DNA of 42,094 bases from Pseudomonadota bacterium (GTDB lineage: Bacteria > Cyanobacteriota > Vampirovibrionia > Obscuribacterales > Obscuribacteraceae), in assembly GCA_021325555.1 (NCBI GenBank), contig JAJPGY010000025.1, positions 1 through 42,094 of the forward strand, read 5' to 3'. Below, piece by piece: positions 33,704 to 41,939 of this stretch. The notes below the pieces were generated by a model. That model worked only from the letters and a program-made list of their open reading frames with translations, was not told the DNA's origin and ran no database searches. Within the stretch, counting starts at the first letter, position 1; each line of letters opens with the position of its first letter. Both the position numbers and the translations under genes were made by a program.

Positions 33704-34675
33704 GTGCCTTCCAGTTTATACCTGGGCGTCGAGACAAGCTGCGACGAGACGGCTGCCGCCGTCGTGCGGGACGGGCGCGAGGTGCTGTCGAGCAAGCTCA
33801 TCTCCCAGATTACCGTCCACCAGGAGTTTGGCGGGGTGGTGCCGGAGGTGGCCGCGCGCCGGCACCTGGAGACCATCAACGTGGTGATCGAGGAGGCGAT
33901 GAAGGCGGCCTCGGTGACGCCCGGGCAGTTGAGCGGCATCGCCTGCACCGTCGGACCGGGGCTTGTGGGAACGCTGCTGGTCGGGCTGTCGGCTGCCAAG
34001 GCCCTGAGCTGGGCGTGGGACAGACCGCTCATCGCCGTCGATCACCTGCTCGCCCACGTTTGCGCCAACTACCTGGGCACCGACCTCGAGCCGCCTTTCG
34101 TGGCCCTGCTTGTATCGGGCGGTCACACCCAGATAATCCACTTTGCCGACTACAGGCAAGCCACCATCCTCGGGCAGACCCGAGACGACGCGGCGGGTGA
34201 GGCCTACGACAAGGTGGCCAGGTTGCTGGGGCTCGGCTATCCGGGAGGTCCGGCCATAGATCGCATCTCCGAGAAAGGAGACCCGATGGCCTTCAAGTTC
34301 CCGGAAGGGGTCGTGCCCGGCTATGACTTCAGCTTCAGCGGGCTGAAGACGGCGGTGATGCGCACCGTGGAGAAGCTGCCCGAGCCTTTGCCGGTAGCCG
34401 ACCTGGCTGCGTCGTTCCAGGAGGCCGTGACCAGCGTGCTGGTGAAAAAAACGCTCAGGGCGCAGAAAGACCTGGCTGCCGAGCGTCTGGTCCTGGCCGG
34501 CGGCGTGGCCGCCAACCGGGAGCTGCGCAGGAAGTTCCGGGAGCAGTCGCCGGTGCCGGTCTATTTCCCCAAACTCGAGCTGTGCACCGACAACGCGGCC
34601 ATGGTGGCGGCCGCCGCCCACTTCTGCGGGAAGCCGGCGGAGCTTGACACGGGCGTCTACTCTCGGCAGCAGTAG
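33704..34675 (+). CDS. tsaD: tRNA N6-adenosine threonylcarbamoyltransferase TsaD
   Basis: A 323-residue ASKHA-fold protein. 'LGVETSCDETAAAVV' opens it, 'GGVVPEVAARRHLE' follows near 45, and the metal-binding pair His114 and His118 lies in 'DHLLAH'. 'LLVSGGHTQI' and 'GEAYDKVARLLGLGYPGGPAID' complete the family signature, with 'LVLAGGVAANRELR' near 265 for nucleotide binding. It transfers the threonylcarbamoyl group to A37 of ANN-decoding tRNAs, with TsaB and TsaE, which are not in the window. The start is GTG at 33704, with GAGGT seven bases upstream. Confidence 0.95.
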   Translation: MPSSLYLGVETSCDETAAAVVRDGREVLSSKLISQITVHQEFGGVVPEVAARRHLETINVVIEEAMKAASVTPGQLSGIACTVGPGLVGTLLVGLSAAKALSWAWDRPLIAVDHLLAHVCANYLGTDLEPPFVALLVSGGHTQIIHFADYRQATILGQTRDDAAGEAYDKVARLLGLGYPGGPAIDRISEKGDPMAFKFPEGVVPGYDFSFSGLKTAVMRTVEKLPEPLPVADLAASFQEAVTSVLVKKTLRAQKDLAAERLVLAGGVAANRELRRKFREQSPVPVYFPKLELCTDNAAMVAAAAHFCGKPAELDTGVYSRQQ

Positions 34676-34711
34676 CCGCGCCCGGGGCTGGGCCGTTACC
34701 GGACCTCGGTG

Positions 34712-34762
34712 TTGACTGCACTGCCCAGGGCTATATGCAAATGCCATATTTGTATGGCATTT
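34712..34762 (+). promoter_or_regulatory. Promoter overlapping a 10-bp inverted repeat (possible operator)
   Basis: TTGACT (34712-34717) and TATGCA (34734-34739) are 16 bp apart. A perfect inverted repeat, AAATGCCATA-TTTG-TATGGCATTT (34739-34762), begins at the -10 and covers the predicted start site. It could be an operator or a 5'-UTR hairpin for the gene at 34918. No T-tract follows. Confidence 0.45.
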
Positions 34763-34917
34763 ACCCCAGAGTGCATGCTTCAGGGCTTCCAGTCCGCTTA
34801 AATAGGTGTTATTGTGTCGAGCATAGCATACATGGGCGCTCTCCCCGGTCACCGCAAAGCTGACCCGCTAAACGCCACAGTATGTCCGGCAATTCCCAGC
34901 TTAGGTGTCTCGATCGT

Positions 34918-35253
34918 ATGTCATTTGAGGATAAAAATCTTACCTGTCGCGATTGCGAGCGGGTTTTTGTATTTTCAGCAGGTGAGCAGGAGTTCTTCAG
35001 CGCCAAAGGTCTGGTAAACGAACCAAAGCGCTGCCCGAACTGCCGGCTCCTCATGCGGATCCAGCGCAGCGGCGAAGATCCGAGCCGCACAACAGAGGTT
35101 AGCTGCGCTGAGTGCGGTGCGCCCACCCGGGTTCCTTTCCAGCCCAAAGGCTATCGCCCGGTATATTGCACGTACTGCTTCAGGACGAAAAAGGCCGAAG
35201 TCGAGGAGGCGAAACCCGGATCTGACGCCGGGATTCAGATTCTGGCCGTCTGA
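34918..35253 (+). CDS. Double zinc-ribbon protein
   Basis: A 111-residue protein with two clear zinc ribbons. The first pairs 'CRDC' at residues 10-13 with 'CPNC' at about 41-44; the segment between has the conserved 'FSAGEQEFF'. The second pairs 'CAEC' at about 63-66 with 'CTYC' at about 84-87. This resembles the zinc-ribbon proteins annotated only as zinc-binding domain proteins in several phyla. No catalytic region is present. The ATG at 34918 has AGGTG ten bases upstream; the upstream ATG at 34882 is less likely. A strong terminator follows, so it is a single-gene transcript. Confidence 0.8.
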   Translation: MSFEDKNLTCRDCERVFVFSAGEQEFFSAKGLVNEPKRCPNCRLLMRIQRSGEDPSRTTEVSCAECGAPTRVPFQPKGYRPVYCTYCFRTKKAEVEEAKPGSDAGIQILAV

Positions 35254-35278
35254 GCGCCGCTTACAATTGAACAGCTTT

Positions 35279-35315
35279 GGGAAAAGGGCGCCTTGCGGCG
35301 CCGTTTCCTTTTTTA
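35279..35315 (+). terminator. Intrinsic terminator after the zinc-ribbon gene
   Basis: GGCGCC-TTGC-GGCGCC forms the core stem, extended by GGAAA/TTTCC, followed by TTTTTTATT. It lies 26 bases past the stop at 35253. Confidence 0.9.
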
Positions 35316-35417
35316 TTGCGGCGCGCGTTGGCTCTGGCCGGGCTGGATTTGACAGGCGCCGAGCGGCCTATTAAATTACTTTTAGCGGGGTTGCCGGATA
35401 CGGCAGGCAGGGGAGAG

Positions 35418-35663
35418 ATGGCCAACGCTTACGACGAGGGGCCGGTCAATCCGGAGGTGGAGAGTCCGACCCCGCTGCGCAATCAAGTTCCCGATCTGGA
35501 CACGCGCTCGGTCACCTTCGTGCGCCGATTCATGCATCCGGAGCAGGTCGAGGCGGTCCGCGAGTTCCTCGCTCACGCCAGCGCCGACGAGATCGCCTGC
35601 GTACGTAAGCTCTACGGTGAGACGCCGGAAGTCCTGAAAGCGATCGGGCTGGAAGTGGATTGA
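35418..35663 (+). CDS. Small acidic hypothetical protein
   Basis: An 81-residue soluble protein with an acidic, Pro-rich N-terminal third and a helical C-terminal half ('HPEQVEAVREFLAHASADE' near 45, then a helix ending the protein). No motif is recognised. The ATG at 35418 is preceded immediately by GGGGAGAG, a good but close ribosome site. The frame is open upstream without a better start. It stands alone between a terminator and the FHA gene's promoter region. Function is unknown. Confidence 0.6.
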   Translation: MANAYDEGPVNPEVESPTPLRNQVPDLDTRSVTFVRRFMHPEQVEAVREFLAHASADEIACVRKLYGETPEVLKAIGLEVD

Positions 35664-35741
35664 GGCTCCGGCTTGTTGGCAAGCGGGGCATCAGCGCTAA
35701 TCCGTGGTTGCGCTTCAGATGTGCTTGCCAACTCTTCCAGA

Positions 35742-35747
35742 TATAAT
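35742..35747 (+). promoter_or_regulatory. -10 box for the FHA protein gene
   Basis: Perfect TATAAT, 46 bases before the ATG at 35794. The 17-bp-spaced -35 position is poor (ATGTGC). It lies in the gap after the small acidic protein gene. Confidence 0.4.
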
Positions 35748-35793
35748 AAGTTGCGAGCAACACCATAAGCCAAACCTTCACGGAATCACACGA

Positions 35794-36246
35794 ATGACGG
35801 AAAAGACCATTGAGCCATGTCCGACCTGCGGACGGCCGACGCCAGCGGATACCCGCTGTGTCTTTTGCGCGACGGTCACCGACCTCGATCTGAAGAGCCT
35901 GCAGCTCGATTACGTGAAAACGGCCGAGGCGGAAGAGGAGGAAGTGCTGCCGCGCGCGGTGAGCGTGGTCGTGCAGAAGACCGGCCAGCGCTTCCCGCTG
36001 AAGAACCGCAAGGTGAAAATCGGTCGCGGCCCGTCGAATCAGGTAATCATCCCCGATGATACGTTCACGTCGCGAAATCACGCCTGGATAACCTTTGAGG
36101 ACGGCGAGTTCTGGTTAGAGGATCTGGGCTCAACGAACGGCACGCTGCTGAACGGGCACCCGGTGGTGAAAAGACAGGTGCTGTCGTCCGGGGACAAGAT
36201 TCGCGTCGGTCATACGGAGCTGACCTTCGAGGTGGAAAAGAATTAG
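35794..36246 (+). CDS. Zinc-ribbon plus FHA domain protein
   Basis: A 150-residue protein. CPTC at residues 8-11 and CVFC at about 21-24 form an N-terminal zinc ribbon, a short charged linker follows, and residues 60-145 are a forkhead-associated domain. FHA landmarks are 'KIGRGPSN', the Ser-Arg-x-His of 'TSRNHAWI', and 'DLGSTNGTLLNG'. FHA domains bind phosphothreonine peptides, so it is likely a partner of a Ser/Thr kinase system. None is encoded in the window. The next gene starts 12 bases later, so the two are probably an operon. Confidence 0.87.
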   Translation: MTEKTIEPCPTCGRPTPADTRCVFCATVTDLDLKSLQLDYVKTAEAEEEEVLPRAVSVVVQKTGQRFPLKNRKVKIGRGPSNQVIIPDDTFTSRNHAWITFEDGEFWLEDLGSTNGTLLNGHPVVKRQVLSSGDKIRVGHTELTFEVEKN

Positions 36247-36258
36247 AGCCTTGAGAGG

Positions 36259-37086
36259 GTGAGCCACTTGCGGGACAGTGGGCCGAAAAACAGGGTTGAG
36301 CTGGAATCGCAGGTGCTGTGCGCGGCCCTGCGCCAGAGCTGGGCTGTCCGTGACGGCAAGGGCGCGCTCACCTCGGCTCGCGAGCTTTTCCAGCTCTTCC
36401 CCGACCTGCTGCCGCCGCCGGCTCTCTCGGGCGAGCAACACCCGGTGAACTGCTACGACCAGCTCGGCGTCAAGCCGCAGGCCGGGGCGGAGGTGGTGGC
36501 GGCGGCCTTTCTCAGGGAGGCCAAAAGCTTTCTGCGGCGCGAAAAGCTGAAGGAGCAACGTGAAGCGTACAACCGGATCCTTGATGCCGGTTTCATCCTG
36601 CGCAAGCCCCGCCTGCGGCTGAGCCACGATCTCGTGGTGGTGCGGCGCTGGTTGATCCAGTCGCGTGTCGTCCCGGAAGACGGCACGCTGGAGCTTGCCG
36701 AAGGCGGAGCGGAAGTGCCGGTCGAGCAGCTGGCGAAGACCCAGCCGCTGGTGGCCGAGCTGCCGAGGCTGGTGCAGCTGCTCAAGGAAGCGCAATTCAT
36801 CGGGCCGGCCGAGGTGCAGGCCCTGGTGGCCCAGATGTCGCTGGCGCCCGAAGTGCCGGTCGACAGGCTGGTGCTCGACTCGGGTTATGTGACGCCGCAG
36901 GAGATGAATTCTCTCAAATTAGCGGAGACGCTCCTGGACCAGGGAAAGATCACGATGGCTCAATTTCAAGTGGCCATCTACGATGAGCGCACTTCCGGCA
37001 TCCGCATGGCCGAGTCGCTGCAGGTAAGGGGATGGCTCCCCGTGGAAGTTTCGCCGCGCGCGGACGATAGGAAGAACGGCTCCTGA
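36259..37086 (+). CDS. Protein with J-domain-like and GspE-N-like segments
   Basis: A 275-residue protein. Residues 63-115 resemble a degenerate J domain: 'NCYDQLGVKPQAG' opens it and 'EQREAYNRILD' closes it, but the HPD motif is absent, so Hsp70 stimulation is not expected. Residues 165-260 carry two helix pairs like the GspE/MshEN N-terminal module, such as 'LLDQGKITMAQFQVAI' with 'MAESLQVRGWL'. The start is GTG at 36259; TTG at 36268, better spaced from GAGAGG, is an alternative. It follows the FHA gene by 12 bases. A regulatory or scaffold role is inferred only. Confidence 0.6.
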   Translation: MSHLRDSGPKNRVELESQVLCAALRQSWAVRDGKGALTSARELFQLFPDLLPPPALSGEQHPVNCYDQLGVKPQAGAEVVAAAFLREAKSFLRREKLKEQREAYNRILDAGFILRKPRLRLSHDLVVVRRWLIQSRVVPEDGTLELAEGGAEVPVEQLAKTQPLVAELPRLVQLLKEAQFIGPAEVQALVAQMSLAPEVPVDRLVLDSGYVTPQEMNSLKLAETLLDQGKITMAQFQVAIYDERTSGIRMAESLQVRGWLPVEVSPRADDRKNGS

Positions 37087-37165
37087 ATGCTACTATTCTG
37101 TCTGAAGCGGGGGACTTGGGACACCGAGCGCCAGGCTGGTATAAAACGCGACGGATACATCCCCG

Positions 37166-38470
37166 ATGGACCTAAGCAGCAGGCCACGTCACACGCATCG
37201 CTCGATCGCGCGCGCGCGCGCGCGCGCCGATGCCGGACCTGCTGACGGCTTGAGCCGCTGGCAGGCGGCTTCCGGCAGCGGACTTTCGGAGCAGCAGGCG
37301 GAATCCGACCCTTCCGGGACGGCGCTCTCGACGGCGACCGCCCAGGCTCCCTCGCCTGCCCTCGACTTGTACCCGGGCGGGCGGGGCAATCAGGCGGCGC
37401 TCTCCTATATCGCCGATACGCTGGAGGAGCAGGCCGCCGAGGCTCAGGAGATAACGGCCAGGATGAAGGCGGTGCTCAATCAGTGCCTGCTCATGGCCAT
37501 TGCGGACAGCGAGCAGGCCTTCGAGCCACCCCTGGCCTCGGGCGGCTCGCGCACGCCCGAGGAGTTGCTGCGCGCGCTGGCCAGGGCCGTTGCCGCCTCC
37601 GGGGGCGCGCGGGCCGGCTGGCGGGGCGGCTACGCCCGCACCGCGCAACAGCCCGAGGAGGGCGGCGAACCGGACACGCAGGCGAGCGAGCCGGAGCCGC
37701 CGGTCGAGGAGGGCGAGCGGGCGCAAGCGGCGGACATCCGCTCGACCGCCGTGGCTGCCCTGGTGAAAAGACATCGTCTGCGTTACGTGCCGGCCGTCAC
37801 CGTAACCCCGGACGGGTTGCGCCTGGAGAGCTTCGAGAACGGCGCCGAGATCGTGAAGGACGCGCTTGGCCGCGTCCTGGAGGTTAAATCAGCCGCCGGC
37901 GAGGGGATTGCCCTCCATTACGATCAGTCCGGAAACCTGGAGAGGTTCCAGCGCTCCGACTCGGCGGGGCGGCCGCACAGCGAGGGGCAGCGCGACCGGC
38001 ACGGTGTGCTGGTGCGCGATCCTGACGGCCGGGTGCGCGCCTGCGGCGAGCTGATGACCGTGGACCCGCACGGTTGCCTGTCCGTGCACAACCACGACGG
38101 GCAGCTGGTCAGCCTCGATCTGGTGCGGGAGCTGCACATAGAGCGCAGGCGCGTGGGCGGCGCCCACGGGGGCACGATAACCGCCGTTTTTGCCCGTGAC
38201 GGATTCCGCATGACCACTCACTTTCACGAGGTGTCCCCGGCTGGTGACGGCGGGCCGAGCATCTTTAGTGAGGATTCGCGGAGCCCGTTGCGCTTTTACG
38301 GTCGCGACGGTTCACTGGTCGAGTTTGCCTCCGACGAAGATCTTCTCGCCGTGCGCCCCTCGAGGGTCCTGCCACCGGGCAGCCTGTTCGTCGATCTTCC
38401 CTGGCGCGCCAAACGCCGGGCGCGCACCGCCTGGGAGGCGGTGCAAGAGTACCTGGAATTGCTACTGTAA
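37166..38470 (+). CDS. YD-repeat-like protein with disordered N-terminal half
   Basis: A 434-residue protein. The first 60 residues include an Ala-Arg run coded by a (CG)10 tract, then a Pro/Ala-rich stretch. Residues 75-105 are helical ('ADTLEEQAAEAQEITARMK'). From about 205 the sequence has beta-hairpin units of the YD/RHS kind, such as 'FENGAEIVKDALGRVLEV', 'LHYDQSGNLERF' and 'VRDPDGRVRACGEL', with 'YGRDGSLVEFASDEDLL' later. The full RHS core is absent. No signal peptide is seen. The ATG has no clear ribosome site, and a later start would avoid the CG tract. Function is unknown. Confidence 0.6.
   Translation: MDLSSRPRHTHRSIARARARADAGPADGLSRWQAASGSGLSEQQAESDPSGTALSTATAQAPSPALDLYPGGRGNQAALSYIADTLEEQAAEAQEITARMKAVLNQCLLMAIADSEQAFEPPLASGGSRTPEELLRALARAVAASGGARAGWRGGYARTAQQPEEGGEPDTQASEPEPPVEEGERAQAADIRSTAVAALVKRHRLRYVPAVTVTPDGLRLESFENGAEIVKDALGRVLEVKSAAGEGIALHYDQSGNLERFQRSDSAGRPHSEGQRDRHGVLVRDPDGRVRACGELMTVDPHGCLSVHNHDGQLVSLDLVRELHIERRRVGGAHGGTITAVFARDGFRMTTHFHEVSPAGDGGPSIFSEDSRSPLRFYGRDGSLVEFASDEDLLAVRPSRVLPPGSLFVDLPWRAKRRARTAWEAVQEYLELLL
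37207..37227. repeat. (CG)10 dinucleotide tract
   Basis: Ten CG units plus a C lie 41 bases inside the YD-repeat-like gene. Alternating CG favours Z-DNA and slippage. A two-base change would shift the reading frame near the start. Confidence 0.9.
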
Positions 38471-38496
38471 GAGTTGACGGGCACCGTTGCCTGGCC

Positions 38497-39996
38497 ATGG
38501 GAACCAATACCGTGAACAAGAGCTCTGAGATTACCTTTGGAACCGACGGGTGGCGCGCCATCATCGCCGAGCAGTTCACCTTCGCCAACGTGGAGAGGGT
38601 GGCGTATGCGGTGGGCGAGTATATCAGGCACAGCTACTACGCGGGCGGCCAGGGCGCCCGGCTGCCGGTTCTGGTCGGCTACGACACGCGCTTTCTCGCC
38701 GACCGTTTCGCCTACCACGCGGCCCGGGTGCTCATCTCCATGGGCGTGCCCGCCAGGGTTTCCTGCCGCGACGTACCCACCCCGACCATCGCCTGGTCCG
38801 TGCAGGTGGAGCCGACCGCGGGCGCGCTGCAGCTCACGGCCAGCCACAATCCGCCCGAGTATTGCGGCATCAAGTACATACCGCACTATGCCGGGCCGGC
38901 CACGAACGCAATCACCGAGCAGATCGCCTGCTACCTGGACCGGATCCCCGAAGGCTACGAGGTGGAGCCGGTGCCTGTGCCCACCTTCGATCCGCAGCCA
39001 CCATATCTGGAGGCATTGAAGGAGCGCGTCGATCTGGAGCTCATTGGCAGGTCAGGGCTCAAGGTGGGCTATGACGCCAACTACAGCACCAGCCGCGACT
39101 ATCTGGATCGGGTTTTGAAGGAAGCCGGCGTGGATTGCACCGTTCTGCACGACTGGCGCGATCCGCTTTTCGGGGGCGGCATGCCCGAGCCGAAGCCGCA
39201 ATACCTGAAGGATCTGATCAGTTTGGTGATCGAGAAAAAGCTGGACGTCGGCCTGGCCACCGACGGGGATGCGGATCGCTTCGGGGTGATCGACGAGACC
39301 GGCGCCTACCTGTCGCCCAACCAGCTGCTGTGCCTTGTTGGCCGCCACCTGGTCAAGAACCGCGGGCTGAATGGCACGATCGTCCGCACCGTGGCCACGA
39401 CCCACATGCTGGATCGCCTGGCCGAGCTGTACGGGCTTCAGGTGATTGAGACGCCGGTCGGTTTCAAGTACGTGGGTGAGCACATGCGCAGCGCCGATGT
39501 GCTCATCGGCGGCGAGGAGTCGGGCGGCATCTCCGTCAAAGGGCACATACCGGAGAAGGACGGCATTCTCGGCAACCTGCTCATCGTGGAGATGATGGCC
39601 TGCGAGCGCAGTCCGCTGTCCCGCATCTGGGCCAAGCTCCAGGAGGAAGCCGGCGTCAGGCTGGTCGGGCGCCGCGCCGATCTGCACCTCAACGCCACCA
39701 CGCAGCGCGGGCTTATGGATACCCTCGAGTCAAGCCCGTTTGCGGAGGTAGGCGGCCAGAAGGTCTCGAGAATCGGTCGCGATGACGGTCTCAAGTTCTA
39801 CTTCGACGAACTCAACTGGTTTCTCGTCAGGCCGAGCGGCACGGAGCCGATGATCAGGCTTTATTTCGAGGGCACTTCAGTCGAGTGCGTGGAGACCGTG
39901 ATGGCCGACTTCCAGCGCCAGGTTGACGAGATACTGGCTCGCTACAACGGCGGCGGCAAAAGGGCGCCCTCCGACAAGGTGGAGAGCGGCGTCTGA
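38497..39996 (+). CDS. Alpha-D-phosphohexomutase (phosphoglucomutase/phosphomannomutase)
   Basis: A 499-residue enzyme of the PGM/PMM family. 'FGTDGWRAI' opens it, the phosphoserine is Ser116 in TASHNPP, the metal loop is 'DGDADRFG' at about 258-265, sugar binding is 'GGEESGG', and the phosphate-binding loop is 'RPSGTEP' near the C terminus. It interconverts hexose 1- and 6-phosphates and could supply glucose-1-phosphate for the NDP-sugar cassette at 14 kb, which is inference. The ATG at 38497 is used, but GTG at 38512 is possible; neither has a good ribosome site. It starts 27 bases after the YD-repeat-like gene. Confidence 0.92.
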   Translation: MGTNTVNKSSEITFGTDGWRAIIAEQFTFANVERVAYAVGEYIRHSYYAGGQGARLPVLVGYDTRFLADRFAYHAARVLISMGVPARVSCRDVPTPTIAWSVQVEPTAGALQLTASHNPPEYCGIKYIPHYAGPATNAITEQIACYLDRIPEGYEVEPVPVPTFDPQPPYLEALKERVDLELIGRSGLKVGYDANYSTSRDYLDRVLKEAGVDCTVLHDWRDPLFGGGMPEPKPQYLKDLISLVIEKKLDVGLATDGDADRFGVIDETGAYLSPNQLLCLVGRHLVKNRGLNGTIVRTVATTHMLDRLAELYGLQVIETPVGFKYVGEHMRSADVLIGGEESGGISVKGHIPEKDGILGNLLIVEMMACERSPLSRIWAKLQEEAGVRLVGRRADLHLNATTQRGLMDTLESSPFAEVGGQKVSRIGRDDGLKFYFDELNWFLVRPSGTEPMIRLYFEGTSVECVETVMADFQRQVDEILARYNGGGKRAPSDKVESGV

Positions 39997-40126
39997 AGAG
40001 GCCGGTCCGGGTCACAAAGAAGCGCCGGGCGGGCTCTCCTGCTGCGCTCTGGCGGCTGGACACGACCGGGACCGGATGTTAAGATGCGTCTGACGTATTC
40101 CAGGCGGATATGTTCCGCTAAAGGCC

Positions 40127-40408
40127 GTGAGCAAGAGTAAAGCCGCACGTGAGTGCCTGATTATGGCCATTATGCTTCTGGCAATCTGGTATGTCGGCAG
40201 GTCGGTGCTGTACAGCGTTCAGCGGCAGGTGTTCCTGCACAACCAGGCGATCGCGCTTAAGGTCGGGCATGCCCAGTCCGAACAGGTGAACAGGGAGCTG
40301 CGCGAGGGGCTCACCAGCTACCGCTCGTCGAGCGGGCTCGAGCGCCTCGCCAGGGAGCGCTTGAACCTGGCCGGCGCCGACGAGGTGGTCATCCGCATCG
40401 GCAAGTAA
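40127..40408 (+). CDS. FtsB/DivIC-like septum formation protein
   Basis: A 93-residue protein with one membrane helix (about residues 9-25), a coiled-coil stretch (about 30-65, 'NQAIALKVGHAQSEQVNRELREG'-like spacing) and a C-terminal 'LERLARERLNLAGADEVVIRI', which is the usual end of FtsB/DivIC proteins. These join FtsL and FtsQ at the division site. The start is GTG at 40127 with a weak AAAGG-like site. It lies 130 bases after the mutase gene. Confidence 0.78.
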   Translation: MSKSKAARECLIMAIMLLAIWYVGRSVLYSVQRQVFLHNQAIALKVGHAQSEQVNRELREGLTSYRSSSGLERLARERLNLAGADEVVIRIGK

Positions 40409-40418
40409 GGCGGCCAAG

Positions 40419-40444
40419 CAAAAAGCCACCGCAATGCGGTGGCT
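40419..40444 (-). terminator. Intrinsic terminator for the small secreted protein gene
   Basis: AGCCACCGC and GCGGTGGCT form a 9-bp stem with a 3-nt loop. On the minus strand the hairpin is followed by TTTT, giving a normal terminator for the gene ending at 40475. It may also end the plus-strand FtsB-like transcript. Confidence 0.8.
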
Positions 40445-40474
40445 CAATGGAAGTCCAGAGCGAGTCGGTTAGGC

Positions 40475-40705
40475 CTACCTTACGATTGCTCTCGAGAGCC
40501 AGAAGGCGCGGACCTGACGATAGGTATTGAGCAGTTGGTTGTTGATCGGCACCGAATAGTGGGTCGGAGCCACAAAGACCTTGGGCACGGTCACCGGGGC
40601 GTTAATCGGTCCGAACATGAGCGGGCCGGCTAAGCTGGCCGTGCAGAACACGGTCGTCCCGAAGGCGCCGGCGAGTGCAGCTGCTGTTAATAGACGCTTG
40701 ATCAT
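40475..40705 (-). CDS. Small secreted protein of unknown family
   Basis: A 76-residue protein. Residues 1-26 are a signal peptide (Lys-Arg start, hydrophobic core, cleavage near 'SLA'), leaving a short mature part with several Pro and Val residues ('GPINAPVTVPKVFVAP') and a Tyr/Asn-rich 'HYSVPINNQLLNTYRQV'. A Cys in the leader region is not in a clear lipobox. GGAGG lies seven bases before the ATG, and a good terminator follows. I do not recognise the family. It is probably translated efficiently and released or bound at the envelope. Confidence 0.65.
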   Translation of the reverse strand: MIKRLLTAAALAGAFGTTVFCTASLAGPLMFGPINAPVTVPKVFVAPTHYSVPINNQLLNTYRQVRAFWLSRAIVR

Positions 40706-40792
40706 GAATAAACCTCCGAACTTCTAGTCTTTAGCGGTGAGGCAGGGCGCCCTATAAGCATCTATGATAGAACGTGTCATCACTGCGAGACC

Positions 40793-40805
40793 TTGACAAT
40801 ATAAT
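40793..40805 (+). promoter_or_regulatory. Possible promoter for the CPBP protease gene
   Basis: TTGACA (40793-40798) and TATAAT (40800-40805) are both consensus hexamers but lie too close to act as a pair. TATAAT with a poor -35 near 40777 would start transcription about 60 bases before the GTG at 40870. Confidence 0.3.
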
Positions 40806-40869
40806 AACATGCGGGTGAGCGGTTTGAAGCTGTCAGAAATTTAAATTTCAAGCGCCGGCGGAGTGTTCA

Positions 40870-41934
40870 GTGTCCCTTGACTTGTTGATTGTTCTGGCGT
40901 GCTGCATCCTCGGGCTCATGGCTCACGGCGCCGGGCGCTCCTCCTGGCTTGGCTGGGTGCTGCGAACCATAATCGGCATCTTCTTCGTCTCCGAGGTCCT
41001 CATGTGCCTGGGCTGGTCGGGCGAGGAGATAAACACGCGGGTCGGTGGGGCGATCCTGAGTCCAGCCCAGTGGGGGTTCGGCATTACCGTCTCCCTCGGC
41101 GCCTCGACCGGGGCGCTGCTTTTCCACCAGGCGCGCCTTGCCCTGTCCTATGTCCTCACCGTTCAAGACCGGATTGTCTCCGGGGATCTGTTCGTTGCCG
41201 CCTTCAAGCGGCGCGACCTGCTCAAGACCCTGACCGATGCGCCGATCCTCGTGCCCTCCTCAATGCCGCATCTGGTGGCCGCCTGGATCTTTGTGACCAC
41301 GGTCTGCTTCCTGCTGGGCTCGATCGACCCGGCCAGCATCGAGGTGCCGCTTCTGCCAATTCCCGTGCCGGTTCCGCTCGAGCAGCTTCTTTCCTACAAC
41401 GGGTTGGGGCTGGTGGCGCTCGCCTTTTGCGGGGTCGGCGTCTTCGTCACCCGCAGGCCGAAAGAGGCGGTGGCGCGGCTGGGCTGGCAGAAGCCGACGG
41501 CGGCGCAGGTGGCCATCGGCGTCGCCCTCATCTTTTTCACCTTCGCCTATGACTGGGCTTCCTCCCTGATTACGCACCACATCGAGGGCAACCTGGCCTC
41601 CAAGCTGACCAATTACAACGCGGGCAGCTTCACGGCCGGCGGCGGCTTCGGGCCGTCGCTGATTCTCGCCCTGTTTACCGGCTTGTGCGCCGGGGTGGGC
41701 GAGGAGACCCTGATGCGGGGGGCGCTGCAGCCGGTGTTCGGGATTCTGCCGGCCGGGGTGCTCCACGGCTTGCTGCACGGGCAGTTCAGCCACGCGCCGG
41801 TCTTCCTGGCGCAGGTGGCCGGGTGGTCGGTGATCATGGGCATTGTGCGGCGGTATACGAATACGACGACGACGATAATCGGGCATGCCGGGTTCAATTT
41901 TTTGACCACGTTTTTGTTTGCGTTCAATCCATAA
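40870..41934 (+). CDS. CPBP family intramembrane metalloprotease
   Basis: A 354-residue polytopic membrane protein with about eight helices. The ABI/CPBP catalytic motifs are all in the last third: Glu278-Glu279-x-x-x-Arg283 in 'GEETLMRG', 'LHGLLHGQFSH' with the second-motif His, and 'IGHAGFNF' with His-x-x-x-Asn. These enzymes process prenylated or other membrane proteins, or act as immunity factors. The N-terminal 150 residues are not part of the core and have an unassigned membrane region. The start is GTG at 40870, with GGAG seven bases upstream. Confidence 0.85.
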   Translation: MSLDLLIVLACCILGLMAHGAGRSSWLGWVLRTIIGIFFVSEVLMCLGWSGEEINTRVGGAILSPAQWGFGITVSLGASTGALLFHQARLALSYVLTVQDRIVSGDLFVAAFKRRDLLKTLTDAPILVPSSMPHLVAAWIFVTTVCFLLGSIDPASIEVPLLPIPVPVPLEQLLSYNGLGLVALAFCGVGVFVTRRPKEAVARLGWQKPTAAQVAIGVALIFFTFAYDWASSLITHHIEGNLASKLTNYNAGSFTAGGGFGPSLILALFTGLCAGVGEETLMRGALQPVFGILPAGVLHGLLHGQFSHAPVFLAQVAGWSVIMGIVRRYTNTTTTIIGHAGFNFLTTFLFAFNP

Positions 41935-41939
41935 ATAAT

